This document shows positions 14,282 to 24,516 of a stretch of 53,898 bases of DNA, piece after piece. Both the position numbers and the translations under genes were made by a program. The notes below the pieces were generated by a model that did no database searches, was not told the origin of the DNA, and worked only from the letters and a program-made list of their open reading frames with translations. The first letter of the stretch is position 1. Each line of letters begins with the position of its first letter. The stretch comes from Suillus spraguei (lineage: Eukaryota > Basidiomycota > Agaricomycetes > Boletales > Suillaceae), in the NCBI GenBank assembly GCA_016800925.1, contig JABCPU010000439.1:1-53898 (forward strand). Direction: 5' to 3'.

Positions 14282-15262
14282 TGTAATGAACATATTGGCG
14301 CTGGCCTTAAAATCCTATCTTTTGGCACACGTCTCATGTCTATAGGAATCTCCACCAGTCCAAAGGCTGTCTTACTCCTTTAGCATTGCCGGCAGCATCC
14401 CACACTTACCGCACACCATACTGACTGCCGCACCATGTTCCATGTACTGATGTCCTTCCATGTCCTTGCCATGTCTGCATAGATCCATTTGGTGTGTTGT
14501 GGGTAACACAACTCTGCTGGGGTGCAGATATATGTTGAATGCTGCCTAGCTGCTATTCAACCCAAGGGTTTCTGGTCCAAGGCTCAGAGCTCAGAGAAGA
14601 GTAAAACTATCATTCAAACAGTGAGTCTCAGACTGCTACTAGTAGGTAGTGAAGTGGTGTAAAGACTGGTGCAAGGTAAGGTTCTTATGTAATCAGCAAA
14701 AATGCGGACCTAAGGTAAGGAAAGCCTAAGTAAGAGACACTATGCAAAAATACTGTTTTAAGGTCAGCCTGAGTTTGTCTGTTACAGTGTAGTTTATACA
14801 TGACCATTTATCACTGATTCCACGGCAAGCCTTATTACATGTTGCCTCATGCTGCAGCCGCCTTGCGCTACGTTTACATACAGTGGTTACTGTACTTGAG
14901 CACTACTGATTTCGCCTAACACATTCTGAGTACATACAATTTAGGATATAAGCACCGCATACCCCACACAATACAGTACCTTATTTTCACCATACTATAG
15001 GTCAGGATTAGTGTCTAGCTCTGGATCTACCCAGTAGTGGACTTAGTCTTTAAAGTTTTCTTACCGCTCATTAATCGATTTCGCTTGTTCACCATTACTG
15101 CTGGCACACTGCTAGATTCTCGACCCCTGTTTTGACTGAACTTCATGCTCACCGCTACTCTACTGCTGAGAGTACCGTGGACTTCTTTACTGTTTCTTTG
15201 TACCACTCGCACCTTACCACTTCTGCTGACTTGATCGCTCATTATCGCTCACTCGACGCTAC
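14282..15262 (-). repeat. R repeat, copy 2, inverted, 5' truncated
   Basis: The reverse complement is colinear with 19107-20067 but lacks about the first 270 bp. Its 3' end is '...TTCATTACA', followed on the minus strand by 'CCATTCTGGG'. It forms an inverted pair with copy 1. Confidence 0.75.
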
Positions 15263-15589
15263 GTAGATTAAAGGGCAAATGAATTAATGGCATAGTTTAT
15301 GACTTATCCTTGCCATGAAACTGTGTCAAAAACCTTAATCATGTATGACTAAGCAATTTTCCACACCTTTCAGAGTTTTTTCATACATTTTCCTACCTTT
15401 CTATGAAAGTTGACCGAGTTAGCATTTTGTAAATCAATTATTTAAATGAATAATAGTCAATATAGATTATGTAATGGACTATTCACCAGTATTTGTGTTG
15501 TTGAATGTTTTTGAATGTGATGTGCTGTTTGTGAAGTCTTTGAATGTGATATGTTGTTTATGTTGTTAAATATTTGGACTAGTTCCGAA

Positions 15590-16708
15590 GTTTTGGTAGC
15601 CAATCGGCAGACTTTAGGATGACTAAGCAAAGTGAGTCATAAGTCATTTCACATGTGACTCATATTGAGTCATGATGAGTCATATTACCTTATTTAGTTA
15701 GTAGCACAGCCACATCTATAGTAGTATATAAAGGGACCACTTTTCCCCTCTGAGCAATAAGAAACATATTACCATTATTACTAAGTATTGGTGTGAACAT
15801 CTGAGTGAATATTAGTTTATTCCCTCACTTTCTTTGTCACTGTTTCCCACGACGTTTTGACCATCTGAGATATTATCTTTACATTCTTCAATTGCACTAG
15901 CTAGCACACGGTTGTTAGTTATCTAGTATAGTTCTGCTTTATTCTCTTTATTGACACAGGAAATCGTTTCTGTGGGGAGAATTATCATATTTTCATTGAT
16001 TGAGTGACAACAAATAGGACTTATACTTTGCAGCTAAAGCTCATATCACTGATAATGCAACAAAAATTCAGTTCTTCCAAGATGGCCTTAACCTAGGCAT
16101 CTTAACCAAGCTATTCACACCAGGAGACGTTCCTGACGTGTTCTGAAACATCATATCACAATGTGTTGCTATCGACAATTCCCACCAGTGCCTTCAGGCA
16201 TTAAGAGCATGCCACTCTCCACAGAAGAAGAAGAACTATGGAAATGCTTGGTATACTCCCAGCCGAGACTCAAATGCAATGGTTATAGATCATATCTCTG
16301 ACATGGAAAGATCTGAATGCATGCGAAAAGGTCAATGTTTTGGATGCCAAAAGACAGGACATTGTATTGGTAAGTGTCCTGATAAGAGGAAGAAAACCCC
16401 AGTCCATCAAGCGGAAATTAAGGAGGTTCCAGAGGAAGAAGGAGACAATGAAACCATCTGATGAATCATGGAGGATTTTTAAGTTGGAGAAACAAAGACT
16501 TGATGTATGTTTCTCCTAACGTATTACTAAGACTTGTATGCACTATAGGTGAACGAAAAGAACTCCATGTTCCCATTACCCTCATTCACATACTTGCTTA
16601 AATCCGTCGACACCACTGCCATCATCGACTCCAGAGCAGCTGGAACTTTTATTTCTGAAGAGTTTGTGAATCTCCATAAAATCATGCTATGAAAACTTGA
16701 AACCCCAT
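15590..16708 (+). mobile_element. Ty3/gypsy 5' region: promoter, Gag, CCHC knuckle, protease N-terminus (decayed)
   Basis: A TATA box (15725-15733) follows a cluster of TGASTCA sites. Gag-like sequence 'HITDNATKIQFFQDGLNLG' begins near 16030 and has an in-frame TGA near 16144. At 16279-16461 is 'DHISDMERSECMRKGQC' with the zinc knuckle 'CFGCQKTGHCIGKC' (CX2CX4HX4C). The protease start near 16610 reads 'TAIIDSRAAGTFISEEFV'; the catalytic DSG/DTG is DSR, so it is inactive. The frame ends at 'KLETP', where R copy 3 begins. Only the 5' part of an element is present, and no paired LTR was found. Confidence 0.7.
15633..15682. promoter_or_regulatory. Cluster of four TGASTCA (AP-1/Gcn4-type) sites
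   Basis: Perfect 7-mers lie at 15633-15639 (TGAGTCA), 15656-15662 (TGACTCA), 15666-15672 and 15676-15682 (both TGAGTCA). They sit 43-98 bp upstream of TATATAAAG at 15725. Fungal bZIP factors of the Gcn4/AP-1 group bind this palindrome. Their role in this retroelement promoter is inferred. Confidence 0.6.
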
Positions 16709-16796
16709 TGTAAAGATACAACCTAACCTGGGCTGTAGATAAACTACCTCCTAAGTTAGTATGTGTGGTCTTGTGCTCTACCTAGTCTGCTTCACA
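16709..16796 (+). repeat. R repeat, copy 3, 5' end only
   Basis: Begins 'TGTAAAGATACAACCTAACC' directly after the truncated gypsy protease. The match to the full R copy fades after about 88 bp. Confidence 0.7.
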
Positions 16797-17347
16797 GTAG
16801 ATTCCTTACTTTAATCTTACTGGGTTTTACCTGGATTCCTCTTCGCTAAAGATCTCCAATCTTTAGTCGTCTTGAATCGTCTCTAAGTCTAAGCACTCCT
16901 TAGCCTTAGTCTCTATTCTCGTAGAACCTCTTAGACTTGTCTTTGAGGCTGAACCCTTGATAGTACTTGGAACACGTTCCTTGTACTTTCACCTTGTCCT
17001 CTTTTGGACATTGTAGAACTTCCCAGCAGACCGTCTGTGTCTTTTCACTGTCGCTGGTGACGCCACCCCAGTTCATAACATTAACCACATGTTTTAGACT
17101 TCATTTTAAGAAGACACATCATTTCACTCTCAGGAGGCTTGGCAGCACCTTCCATGCACAAAGAACCAAAAAAAACAACCAAAATCTTTACTTTCTCATT
17201 CATCTAATATTCATTGCTTAATCTATTAGTAGCACGACCCAATGTTTTGGTGTGTCCTCAAGACATGATTTGTCAGGTTCACACATGACACCTTGTCTTG
17301 AGGATGCACTATCAGTCTTCAGCCTTCAGAGCAAATAGTAAGTAAAC
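16797..17347. other. Unassigned repeat-block DNA with a short hairpin
   Basis: No gene was recognised. An 11-bp perfect inverted repeat, TCCTCAAGACA (17255-17265) and TGTCTTGAGGA (17294-17304), with a 28-bp loop may be the end of a small element. Confidence 0.4.
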
Positions 17348-17961
17348 TTTGAAGTTGCTCTCTATATGTGTCGTGTAGTTCCCCATTCCAGTAAGAGCGG
17401 TGATTAAAGACGCAATTCTTACAGAAGGTTTCCTGTGATCAGATACTGGACACCTGGATCCTGGAACCAAACTAAAGAGCTGTGTTCAAGACCTTGATGT
17501 GATCTACCGCAGCAAGAGCCTCTGAAATAGTAATCATTGGGGCCTGAGGGTCAGAGGTATTACTTATTGATAGGGCCACCACCAAGACTACCTGAAGTTA
17601 GTTGATGTTGATTCCTCAACACATACTGATGGTGGAAAGGACCTGAGAGGACTCACATGTGGTTGATGCTAGTGGATAGGAGAGCACATAGTACCTTCAT
17701 TGGTCGTCCCAATATGGAAGTACTAACTTAAGTGGTTTCATCCAACTTAGTCTGGGATTTCAAAACTTCATCATTTGGACTACAGAGGATCTGTGGCTGA
17801 GTGGTGAAGCTGCTAAACTATACAGTTCCAAGAAGAACATATGACTAATAACTAGTATGTCAACACACCCCCTCAGTGAGCCACCAGTTGAAGTCCAAGT
17901 AAGTGCTTCTCAAAGAGGGGACAAGGAAGGGCTTTAGTCAAGATATCAGCTGTGTTGTGAT

Positions 17962-18862
17962 TAGGGATTGGCACGGGTAAACCTGCGGGTGTCAAAGGTC
18001 AGACCCATACCCATACCCGTACACCCAAGGTTACTGATGGGTATGGGTCTCACGATGGGTACTGATGGCTAGCAGCGGGTATGCAGTGGGTATGCAGTGG
18101 GTATGCAGCGGGTATGTGGGTACTTGATGGGTATGACATTAGAATACACTGTAGATACATAGGTCAAGTTAATAAAATGTCATCCCAACCATCCTCGAGA
18201 TCAGCCTCTTCTCCCTCAAGGTACAAGCCCTTTTCCAGTGCTTGACACATATGCCTAGCACACGTCAGCAAATGCTGACATGACTTGAACATATGTGAAC
18301 GACACCTGAAGGCACCAGAATGAGAGGAGTGGAGGTACAGGCGAGAGCAGACCCAAGCAGATAAGCTCAGGCAAGTGAAAATGAGTGCAGGCAAGCGGAC
18401 GAATATAGAGGAGTCCAGACAACTACAGATGAGTCCAGACGAGGCTATGTGAGTCTAAATGAGCATATGCAAGCACAGACAAATACAGATGAGTCCATGC
18501 GAGTCCAAATGAGCATAGGCAAGCACAAATGAATACAGGCAAGTCCAAACATAGACAAATCCAGGCAAATCCAAACAAGCACAAGGAAGCATAAATGAAT
18601 GCAAGTGAGTTCAGAAAGTCCAGAAGAGTGCAGGAATGTTCTGAGAAATGGAAGCCTTGTTAGTAGAGCATGGTGGTCTGGCTTTCCATACTAGCAGTAA
18701 GTGTGGTTTGATGCACACTTACTGTTTGGCAGTGGCACACATTGCCCCAAATATTTGTAAGCACATTTGGCAGTACCCGCATGGGTAACGGGTACTCAAC
18801 ACTCCAACCCATACCCGTACCCGTGAACCACGCGTGTTACCCGTACCCATGCAGATGCCTAA
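17962..18862. mobile_element. Non-autonomous hAT-like element with GGGTATGG-rich ends
   Basis: The left end 'TAGGGATTGGCACGGGTAA' and the inverted right end 'TAGGCATCTGCATGGGTAC' form imperfect terminal inverted repeats. Both are rich in GGGTATG/CATACCC words (17980-18140 and 18770-18860) that can fold back. No transposase is present. An 8-bp target duplication was not found. hAT origin is inferred from similar termini in fungal elements. Confidence 0.45.
18310..18640 (+). repeat. Quasi-periodic 10-12 bp repeats
   Basis: Degenerate words such as GAGTCCAAATGAGCATA, AAGCACAAATGAATACAG and GAGTCCAGAC follow each other for about 330 bp inside the hAT-like element. Copies are too diverged for a clean unit. 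Confidence 0.5.
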
Positions 18863-19106
18863 CTGGAGGGGTGGAAGGTGTTAAAGTGGATGAGGAGGTG
18901 GGTGAATTGATTGTTGCTGGCACTAGTCACTGCTGCTGCAACATTCTTTGGCTTTCTATTCTTAGAGAGACTTCCCCCTTTACCTTCAATTTCACTGCCA
19001 ATCTGGTAACAGTGTTCTTGATTGTGTGTCAACAAATGCGGTAATCCCATACACTCAGGGAGGGTTATCACAAGCCACCCCCTTGGGGTTGGCTTTGTGA
19101 ATGCAG

Positions 19107-20067
19107 TGTAAAGATACAACCTAGCCTGGGCTGTAGATGAACCACTGCCTAAACTAGTATGTGTGGTCTTGCGCTCCGTCTAGTCTGCTTCACTTGCGAA
19201 ACAAGAGTGTTCGACCCTAAAGGGGGATGCCGGTTAGTATAGTTAAATCCAAGTCAAGCCAATGTGCGAATGTAGTGTTGTAGTCAGCAGTAAGTTGCCA
19301 TGGTCAGCGGTGATGCTGCTGGAACTAGTGTAGTAAGTAGCAGAACTAGCATTGTTGGTACAAAGTCAGTAACAGTAACATTGAGCAAGCGATGGCGAGC
19401 GATAATATCAGCAGTAGTGGTAAGGTTGCGAGCGGTGCAAAGAAACAGCAAAGAAGGCTGCGGTACTTTCAGCGGTAAAGTAGCAGTGCATGGGAAGTTC
19501 AATAAAAATAGCAATCAAGAGTCCAGTGGTATGCCAGCAATAACAGTGGAAGAGCGAGATCAATTAATGAGCGGTAACGAACTTTAAAGACTAAGTCTAC
19601 TACTGGGTGGTTCCAGAGCTATGTAGACACTAATCCTGACCTATAGTACGTGCAATGGGGTAAAATCAGGTATCGTATTGTGTGGGGTACACAGTGCTTA
19701 TATCCTAATTTGTATGTATTCAGAATGCTCTAGGCGAGATCAGTAGCACTCAAGTACAGTAACCGCCATATGTAAACATAGCATGAGGCAGCTGCAGCAC
19801 GAGGCAACATGTAATAAGATTTGCTGTGGAATCAGTAATAATGAACATAAAACAAACAACACACCAAATTGAGCTATGCAGATGTGGCATGGGAGGACAT
19901 CAGTATGTGGAATGTGGTGCGGCAATCAGTGCGGTGTGCGGTAAGCGTGGGATGCCACCGGAAGTGCTAAAGGGGTAAGACGGTGATGGACAAGTGGTAA
20001 CTCCTATAGACATGAGACGAGTGTCAAAAGATAGGGTTTTAAGCCTAGTGCCAATATGTTCGCTACA
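19107..20067 (+). repeat. R repeat, copy 4 (full length, about 961 bp)
   Basis: Runs from 'TGTAAAGATACAACCTAGCC' to 'CCAATATGTTCGCTACA', with TG...CA termini as in LTRs. It interrupts the copia gag: gag frames continue on the minus strand on both sides (20101-20926 and 18859-19106, where the decayed knuckle '...EHCYQIGS' lies). No ORF is conserved among R copies, so a solo LTR is the best reading. A clear target duplication is not visible at this copy. Confidence 0.65.
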
Positions 20068-20100
20068 GCGAATCCCAGTCTTTGCATTGGTTGGTTTTGC

Positions 20101-20926
20101 CTAATGCATTCTGGGAAAGGATGTGGTGTTTGCATATTCAGAACCAGGTCCTGCCAGCACATGTTCTCCTTGGAGTCGACTGGCCTCTTCTGACAAGGAA
20201 GTAGTGACCGCCGAGTAAGTGAATTTAGTAACAGTGGGTGCAGATGATGATGTGGTGGTCGTCTGAGGAGTATTGGATGAGCTATAGAGGTTCATAGTTA
20301 TTTGTTTGAAGATGATCCACTCAGGTGTTTGCGGAAGCCCTTGAAGTAAAAGGAATACAGCTTTGTCCTCTGTGAACATGACACCCATCTCAACAAAATG
20401 CCGTCTGGCATTTTCAAAAACGCTGAGGTAACGAGATACGTTATTAGTGTCTTTAAGTCTTTCGGCAATTAATTAATTTAGCGCAAAGTTCAAATTGAGA
20501 AGTGATATCAAGGCGACTGAAATGAGATGCCAGTGCATTCCACTGATCCCTGGCAGTTGATGTCTCGTCGAGGAGGCCTTGGACGACTGGTGAGAGCTTT
20601 CTGCATATGATTCCCTTTACATCATTCTTGATCCAATCGATCATGTTCTGTTTCTCCGCGGCAGTGGGAGCTCCGGCAGTAGCTGGGACTGGCATAGTGG
20701 AGGCGAAAGCTGCAAAGTTATTGGGGTCTGTGCCAGAACTACAATGGTTCCACAACCCTTCACCTTGGAGGGCTAGAGCAACTAGGCGACGCCAGGCCAT
20801 ATATTCATCTGCGCCTGCCAACTCGACGATATGGTCAAATTTTCCCATGTCATCAACGAAGACTTCTAAAAATTTAAATTGTTGGATGGTGGTTACTCCG
20901 TTGCAGTGAGCGTGTTGGAAATTCAT
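20101..20926 (-). pseudogene. copia Gag (frameshifted)
   Basis: Two overlapping minus-strand frames make a copia-type Gag. The first runs from ATG 20926 ('MNFQHAHCNGVTTIQQFKFL' ... 'ARDQWNALASHFSRLDITSQ') to a stop near 20470. A shift then leads to 'MGVMFTEDKAVFLLLQGLPQ' up to 20101, where the R insertion region begins. Gag forms the virus-like particle core of the retrotransposon. The copy is inactive. Confidence 0.7.
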
Positions 20927-21677
20927 GAGCTTCTCAGAGTCGTAAATCTGGGCCTATTTAGAGCCCAGGGTTCATAACCTGATGGAGCCTAGAGATAGCT
21001 CAGCGAGTGTAATAGAAAAACGCTAATAATATTGGGTACCTAGAAATAGCTAGGTACTATGAGTGAGTTACAAGATTAACGTACGGCGAGAGATTGCAAG
21101 ATACGCACCTCAGCGAGTGTAATAGAACAACGCTGAGGTGTGGGAAAGCTGCACAAGTGAACAAAACTATCAATGGAGGATCCGTGGCTGAGTGGCGAAG
21201 CTGCTAAACTATGCAGTTCCAAGAAGAACATATGACTAATAACTAGTACGTCAACAATTATGACAGATATTATATGTATTTTAGAGTAGATAAAGCTTTG
21301 TATCATTTTATCATTTTCGGGTCAGTTACCTGATGCTCCCCCCCACACTGACCTCTTAACTCAAACTTGAACTTGAAGCTCACTCTTGTCCTCAATGTCT
21401 CGCATCTATCATGGTTCTTGCTAAAGCCTACCCCACGCAAGGAACCACTGGCTTTGCGAAACGTTCCAGTGAGTATCCATAACTCATCACCATGGAGGCT
21501 GATAAACGTAACCTGCTGCTAGATGTGGGGAAGCGCAAATCACACAGAAACTCAACAAAGGAATAAGACCTCCATAGCCTATTTTATGAACCGTACGTAG
21601 TATGTACAACCTTCAACAAATCCGTATGCTGCTCTACGTCTGCAAAACTATCCTTCGTATACTTTGGTAATTCCACA

Positions 21678-23169
21678 TTAGTTGGTGACGGCATCAGTGA
21701 ATGAGGTTTGGGCAAAACCGACCCGGGAGTTGGTGGTATCGAGCACAGTGTAGAAGCGCTGGATGAATACGTAGCCATTGATGAAGTCAAGCCCTTTGCC
21801 ACTGGGCGCGCCAAGATCACAAACGATGAGATATATGGAGCCCTCCTTACCACCAATATTGGTGTTGAGAGAGCGAGGCCAGATTTGGCCGTTTGGGGTG
21901 AGACTGACTGTTTGCTGTGAAAAATGGTGAACAATGGGTGTGAGAGCTGACAGAATTTCCATACCTTGTCAATATTGAAATCCAGGTTCTTCAGAGCACC
22001 GTACTGGTCAGAGGTAACCATGAGAAGTGTAGTCGACGGATCCACAGTAGCACCGGTTTCAGTTCGGTACACTTCGTAGGCATCTATTGAACGCTAATTA
22101 GACCATTATCACTCGCTGTACTCTAGTAGATACACACCGGTGGCAAGAAGAAGAAAGGTGGTGCCAGAATCGACGACACCAGCAGTGGATGATAAGATTG
22201 TTTTGGATCCATATGTGATGGCCTGATTGAAACCCCAATAGGCCGATGCAGGGTTGGTTTCGGTGATAGGACTGAAATAAAACATTTATTAACAGTCTGA
22301 ATCGATCTAGGAACTGAGGTATCTTACGTGTATACAATGTCACCCTTGCACTTGGAAGGGTCAGCTCCACCAAAGGTGAGTTCTCCACCGGCGTCTAACC
22401 GTGAAGGACCGACCTCGGGCTGGAAAAAGATACCAACAACGTCCGCAGGAATATTGCCTTGGGAATACAGATTGTCAGTGACAGTCGGAATCGTCTCCAT
22501 ATTCAAATCTTTATTTTTCAGGGTGCCGCGTGTCAAGAGTACAGGCCCGATGCCAAGGATACCGTCAACATTACTAAAGCCAGCTGATTTAGAAGCAACA
22601 CCGAACGACTGCGGGATGATGGTGAACCCAGGACTGAGAGTGAGGGTGTCGAGGTACTCGGTTCCTATAGATAATCGTAGGTATTTTCAACTTATGATAT
22701 CATTGTATGTCGCACCAGAAAAGTGACCAGAACCGTAGCCGACGCTCACAGGTTGTTCAATGTTGATGGCGCTGCCTGTTGGCACGTACGGAGTAGAGGA
22801 ACCAATCCATGTGTTCGAGCTACCGCTGTCGACCAACAAGGTGTCTTCAATAATATATCAGCAGCCGTATGGTTTCTCAGTATTGAACTTACAGTATGTA
22901 GGGGGTTTTCCAATGCCAACTGATACGGTGTAAATCATATAATCGTTTGTCAAAGGAGTATTAAAAAAACGTTGTCCGCGCATGCTGGGATCCCTAAGGG
23001 CGTTCGCGCGAGCTTTATCGCGCGCCAAGATGTTATTAGTAGTACTATCGGAGAACTGTAGCCTCCTGGCCATGGGGATGGTGACAGGGGATTTGCTAGC
23101 TTTAACGGGCGATCCCGTGATTGACAAAACTAGGTGGAGTAGGGTTAATAAGGATGCAGAGGAAAACAT
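21678..23169 (-). CDS. Secreted A1 family aspartic protease, copy 2 (appears intact)
   Basis: Paralogue of the gene at 8921-10413, offset by about 12757 bp, with the same six exons and GT-AG introns. The signal peptide from ATG 23169, propeptide, 'LLVDSGSSNTW' and 'VVDSGTTF' catalytic motifs and C-terminal domain are all in frame. Exon 3 begins with two A after the acceptor, preserving 'SGTEYLDTL'. Copy-specific substitutions cluster in two patches: 'KNKDLN' versus 'QDLDLK' near 22505, and 'DAYEVYRTETGATVDPST' versus 'DAYHTYQAATSATVDPLT' near 22060. It is predicted to be an extracellular acid protease of about 410 aa. The upstream region differs from copy 1 by a MITE-like insertion at 23417-23560, which could alter expression. 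Confidence 0.85.
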
Positions 23170-23416
23170 GGCCTGCTGGAAAGTAATGGTGTCATACTCA
23201 GTAGCCCATTATCATTATATATGTGCTAGCGGATGGGATCATCGGCATGGGCACCTTACTAGCCACGAGTCAACTCGGAAAAGGATGAGACAGTTGCGAT
23301 CTGCGTCATCAAGAATGCGAGGATTATGTGGCAAGAGACGGTTTGCTTTTGACACCCGATGCCAGGGATGTACAATTCGCCTGTTTACCCACGTCCAGAC
23401 TGGCCTCACGTTCATT

Positions 23417-23562
23417 AGGGGAGTTCAAAGTTGAATTTGGAGGCCGATTTGGATGTGATTCGGACGTGGATTTGGACTTGGATTTGGACGCTTCAAAGCA
23501 CCGAAATCCGCGCAAATTCCTAATTTGGGTTTCGGTGCCTTTTAAGGCATTTCAGAACGTTC
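23417..23562 (+). mobile_element. MITE-like repeat, copy a
   Basis: Starts 'AGGGGAGTTCAAAGTTGAAT' and carries GATTTGGAT/GACTTGGATTTGG words and 'AAGCACCGAAATCCG', matching the element at 38632-38735. In copies 1 and 3 of the protease upstream region this site holds different, shared sequence, so it is an insertion or replacement. Confidence 0.65.
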
Positions 23563-23644
23563 GCGTCAGTGCCAAGGTTAGTGTGGCAAGCATTGCTAAG
23601 GAGAGCGGACACACGAAATAAATGAAAGCAAAAGCTGATCATGT

Positions 23645-23884
23645 GTGTGTGGGTTGGCGGCAAAGTGTTTGGTTACTGGTCACCAGTCTACTTATTCACT
23701 ACTATCCATACAACTTCCCTTCGTCGCTCATCACCATGTTCAAAGTTTCAAACGAGTCGAAAAGAAGCGCAAAAAGTTTGAAGAAGAGGCAGAACTAGGA
23801 ATTGATGAAAGAATCCATGGGGTTCAACGACACCGATTCGGACGAATCTGCATCAGACCCAGACTCTAGCTCCGACTGTGTGTA
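23645..23884 (+). pseudogene. Duplicated 5' fragment of the nucleolar-type gene
   Basis: Frame 'FKRVEKKRKKFEEEAELGID' and following sequence to 'GACTCTAGCTCCGACTGTG' is a near copy of the 5' end of the gene at 24517. It stops after about 150 bp and is out of frame with the nearby ATG (about 23734). It is a truncated tandem duplicate. Confidence 0.65.
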
Positions 23885-23929
23885 GATGTCATCGCTTATA
23901 TTAGTTGTCTGAGCCCCTGCTTGCTGTAT

Positions 23930-24410
23930 ACTTCGATCCCGTGATTGACAAAACTAGGAGGAGTAGGGTTAACAAGGATGCAGAGGAGACCATGGCCTGC
24001 TGGAAAGTAATGATATCATACTCAGTGGCCCATTGTCATGATATGTGCCAGCGGATGGGATCATCGGCATGGGCACCTTACTAGCCACGAGTCAACTGAA
24101 AAAAAGCGATGAGGTAGTTGCGATCTGCGTCATCAAGCCAAGGATCCATAAAATGTGGCAAGAGACGGTTTGCTTTTGATACCAGGTGGCAGGGATGTAC
24201 AATTCCCCTGTTTACCCACGTCCATTGACTGGCCTCACGTTCATTTCTGCAGGGATGTTGACCAATTATGAATACACCTTGGAGCCAAGTGGCATAACGT
24301 TCGCGTCACTGCCAAGGTTAGTGTGGCAAGCATCGCTAAGGAGCACGAAATAAATAAAACCAAACACTGATCGGACATTGAAAATGTCTGCGGCTTAGTC
24401 GAAGTGTAAC
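23930..24410. repeat. Third partial copy of the protease upstream region
   Basis: From 'GATCCCGTGATTGACAAAAC' (the protease signal-peptide codons, antisense) through the leader to 'GATCGGACATTGAAAATGT' it matches 10350-10820 and 23110-23640. Only the first codons of the protease remain. It now lies upstream of the nucleolar-type gene. Confidence 0.8.
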
Positions 24411-24516
24411 CAAACATGCACGAAATGGTTATTCAAGTTTATTCACTAGACTTGTGGCCTGGTCACCACTCTCCTTGTTCACTGCTATCCATTCATCTTC
24501 CCTTCGTCTCATCACT

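Larger units (their letters stand above)
17785..21256 (-). mobile_element. Degenerate Ty1/copia LTR element carrying nested insertions
   Basis: The empty site in copy 1 defines both ends. The ends carry 81-bp direct repeats (17785-17865 and 21176-21256, 4 mismatches) that on the minus strand start TGTTGAC. Gag is on the minus strand at about 20926-20101. The 3' end of pol reads 'ADILTKALP' and 'FEKHLLGLQL' at about 17960-17880, followed by a purine tract GAGGGGGTG and the right-hand repeat. Most of pol is missing. The interior holds R copy 4 and a GGGTATGG-rich element. A 'GGTTATGAACCC' sequence near 20975 could be the primer-binding site. If so, the true 5' LTR is about 270 bp and the 3' LTR is truncated. 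Confidence 0.75.
17348..23620. repeat. Segmental duplication, copy 2, split by an insertion
   Basis: Matches 8065-10750 in two blocks, 17348-17784 and 21257-23416, separated by a copia element at 17785-21256. The upstream part then diverges at a MITE-like insertion (about 23417-23560). Confidence 0.9.

Noticed and set aside
12581..15262. Possible simple LTR-internal-LTR retrotransposon with two R copies
   Set aside because: The two R copies are in opposite orientation and truncated at different ends, which fits rearrangement rather than an intact element.
18020..18140. Telomere-like or G-quadruplex repeat from GGGTATG words
   Set aside because: The spacing is irregular and mirrored at the other end of the same element, so it is better explained as foldback termini of a transposon.
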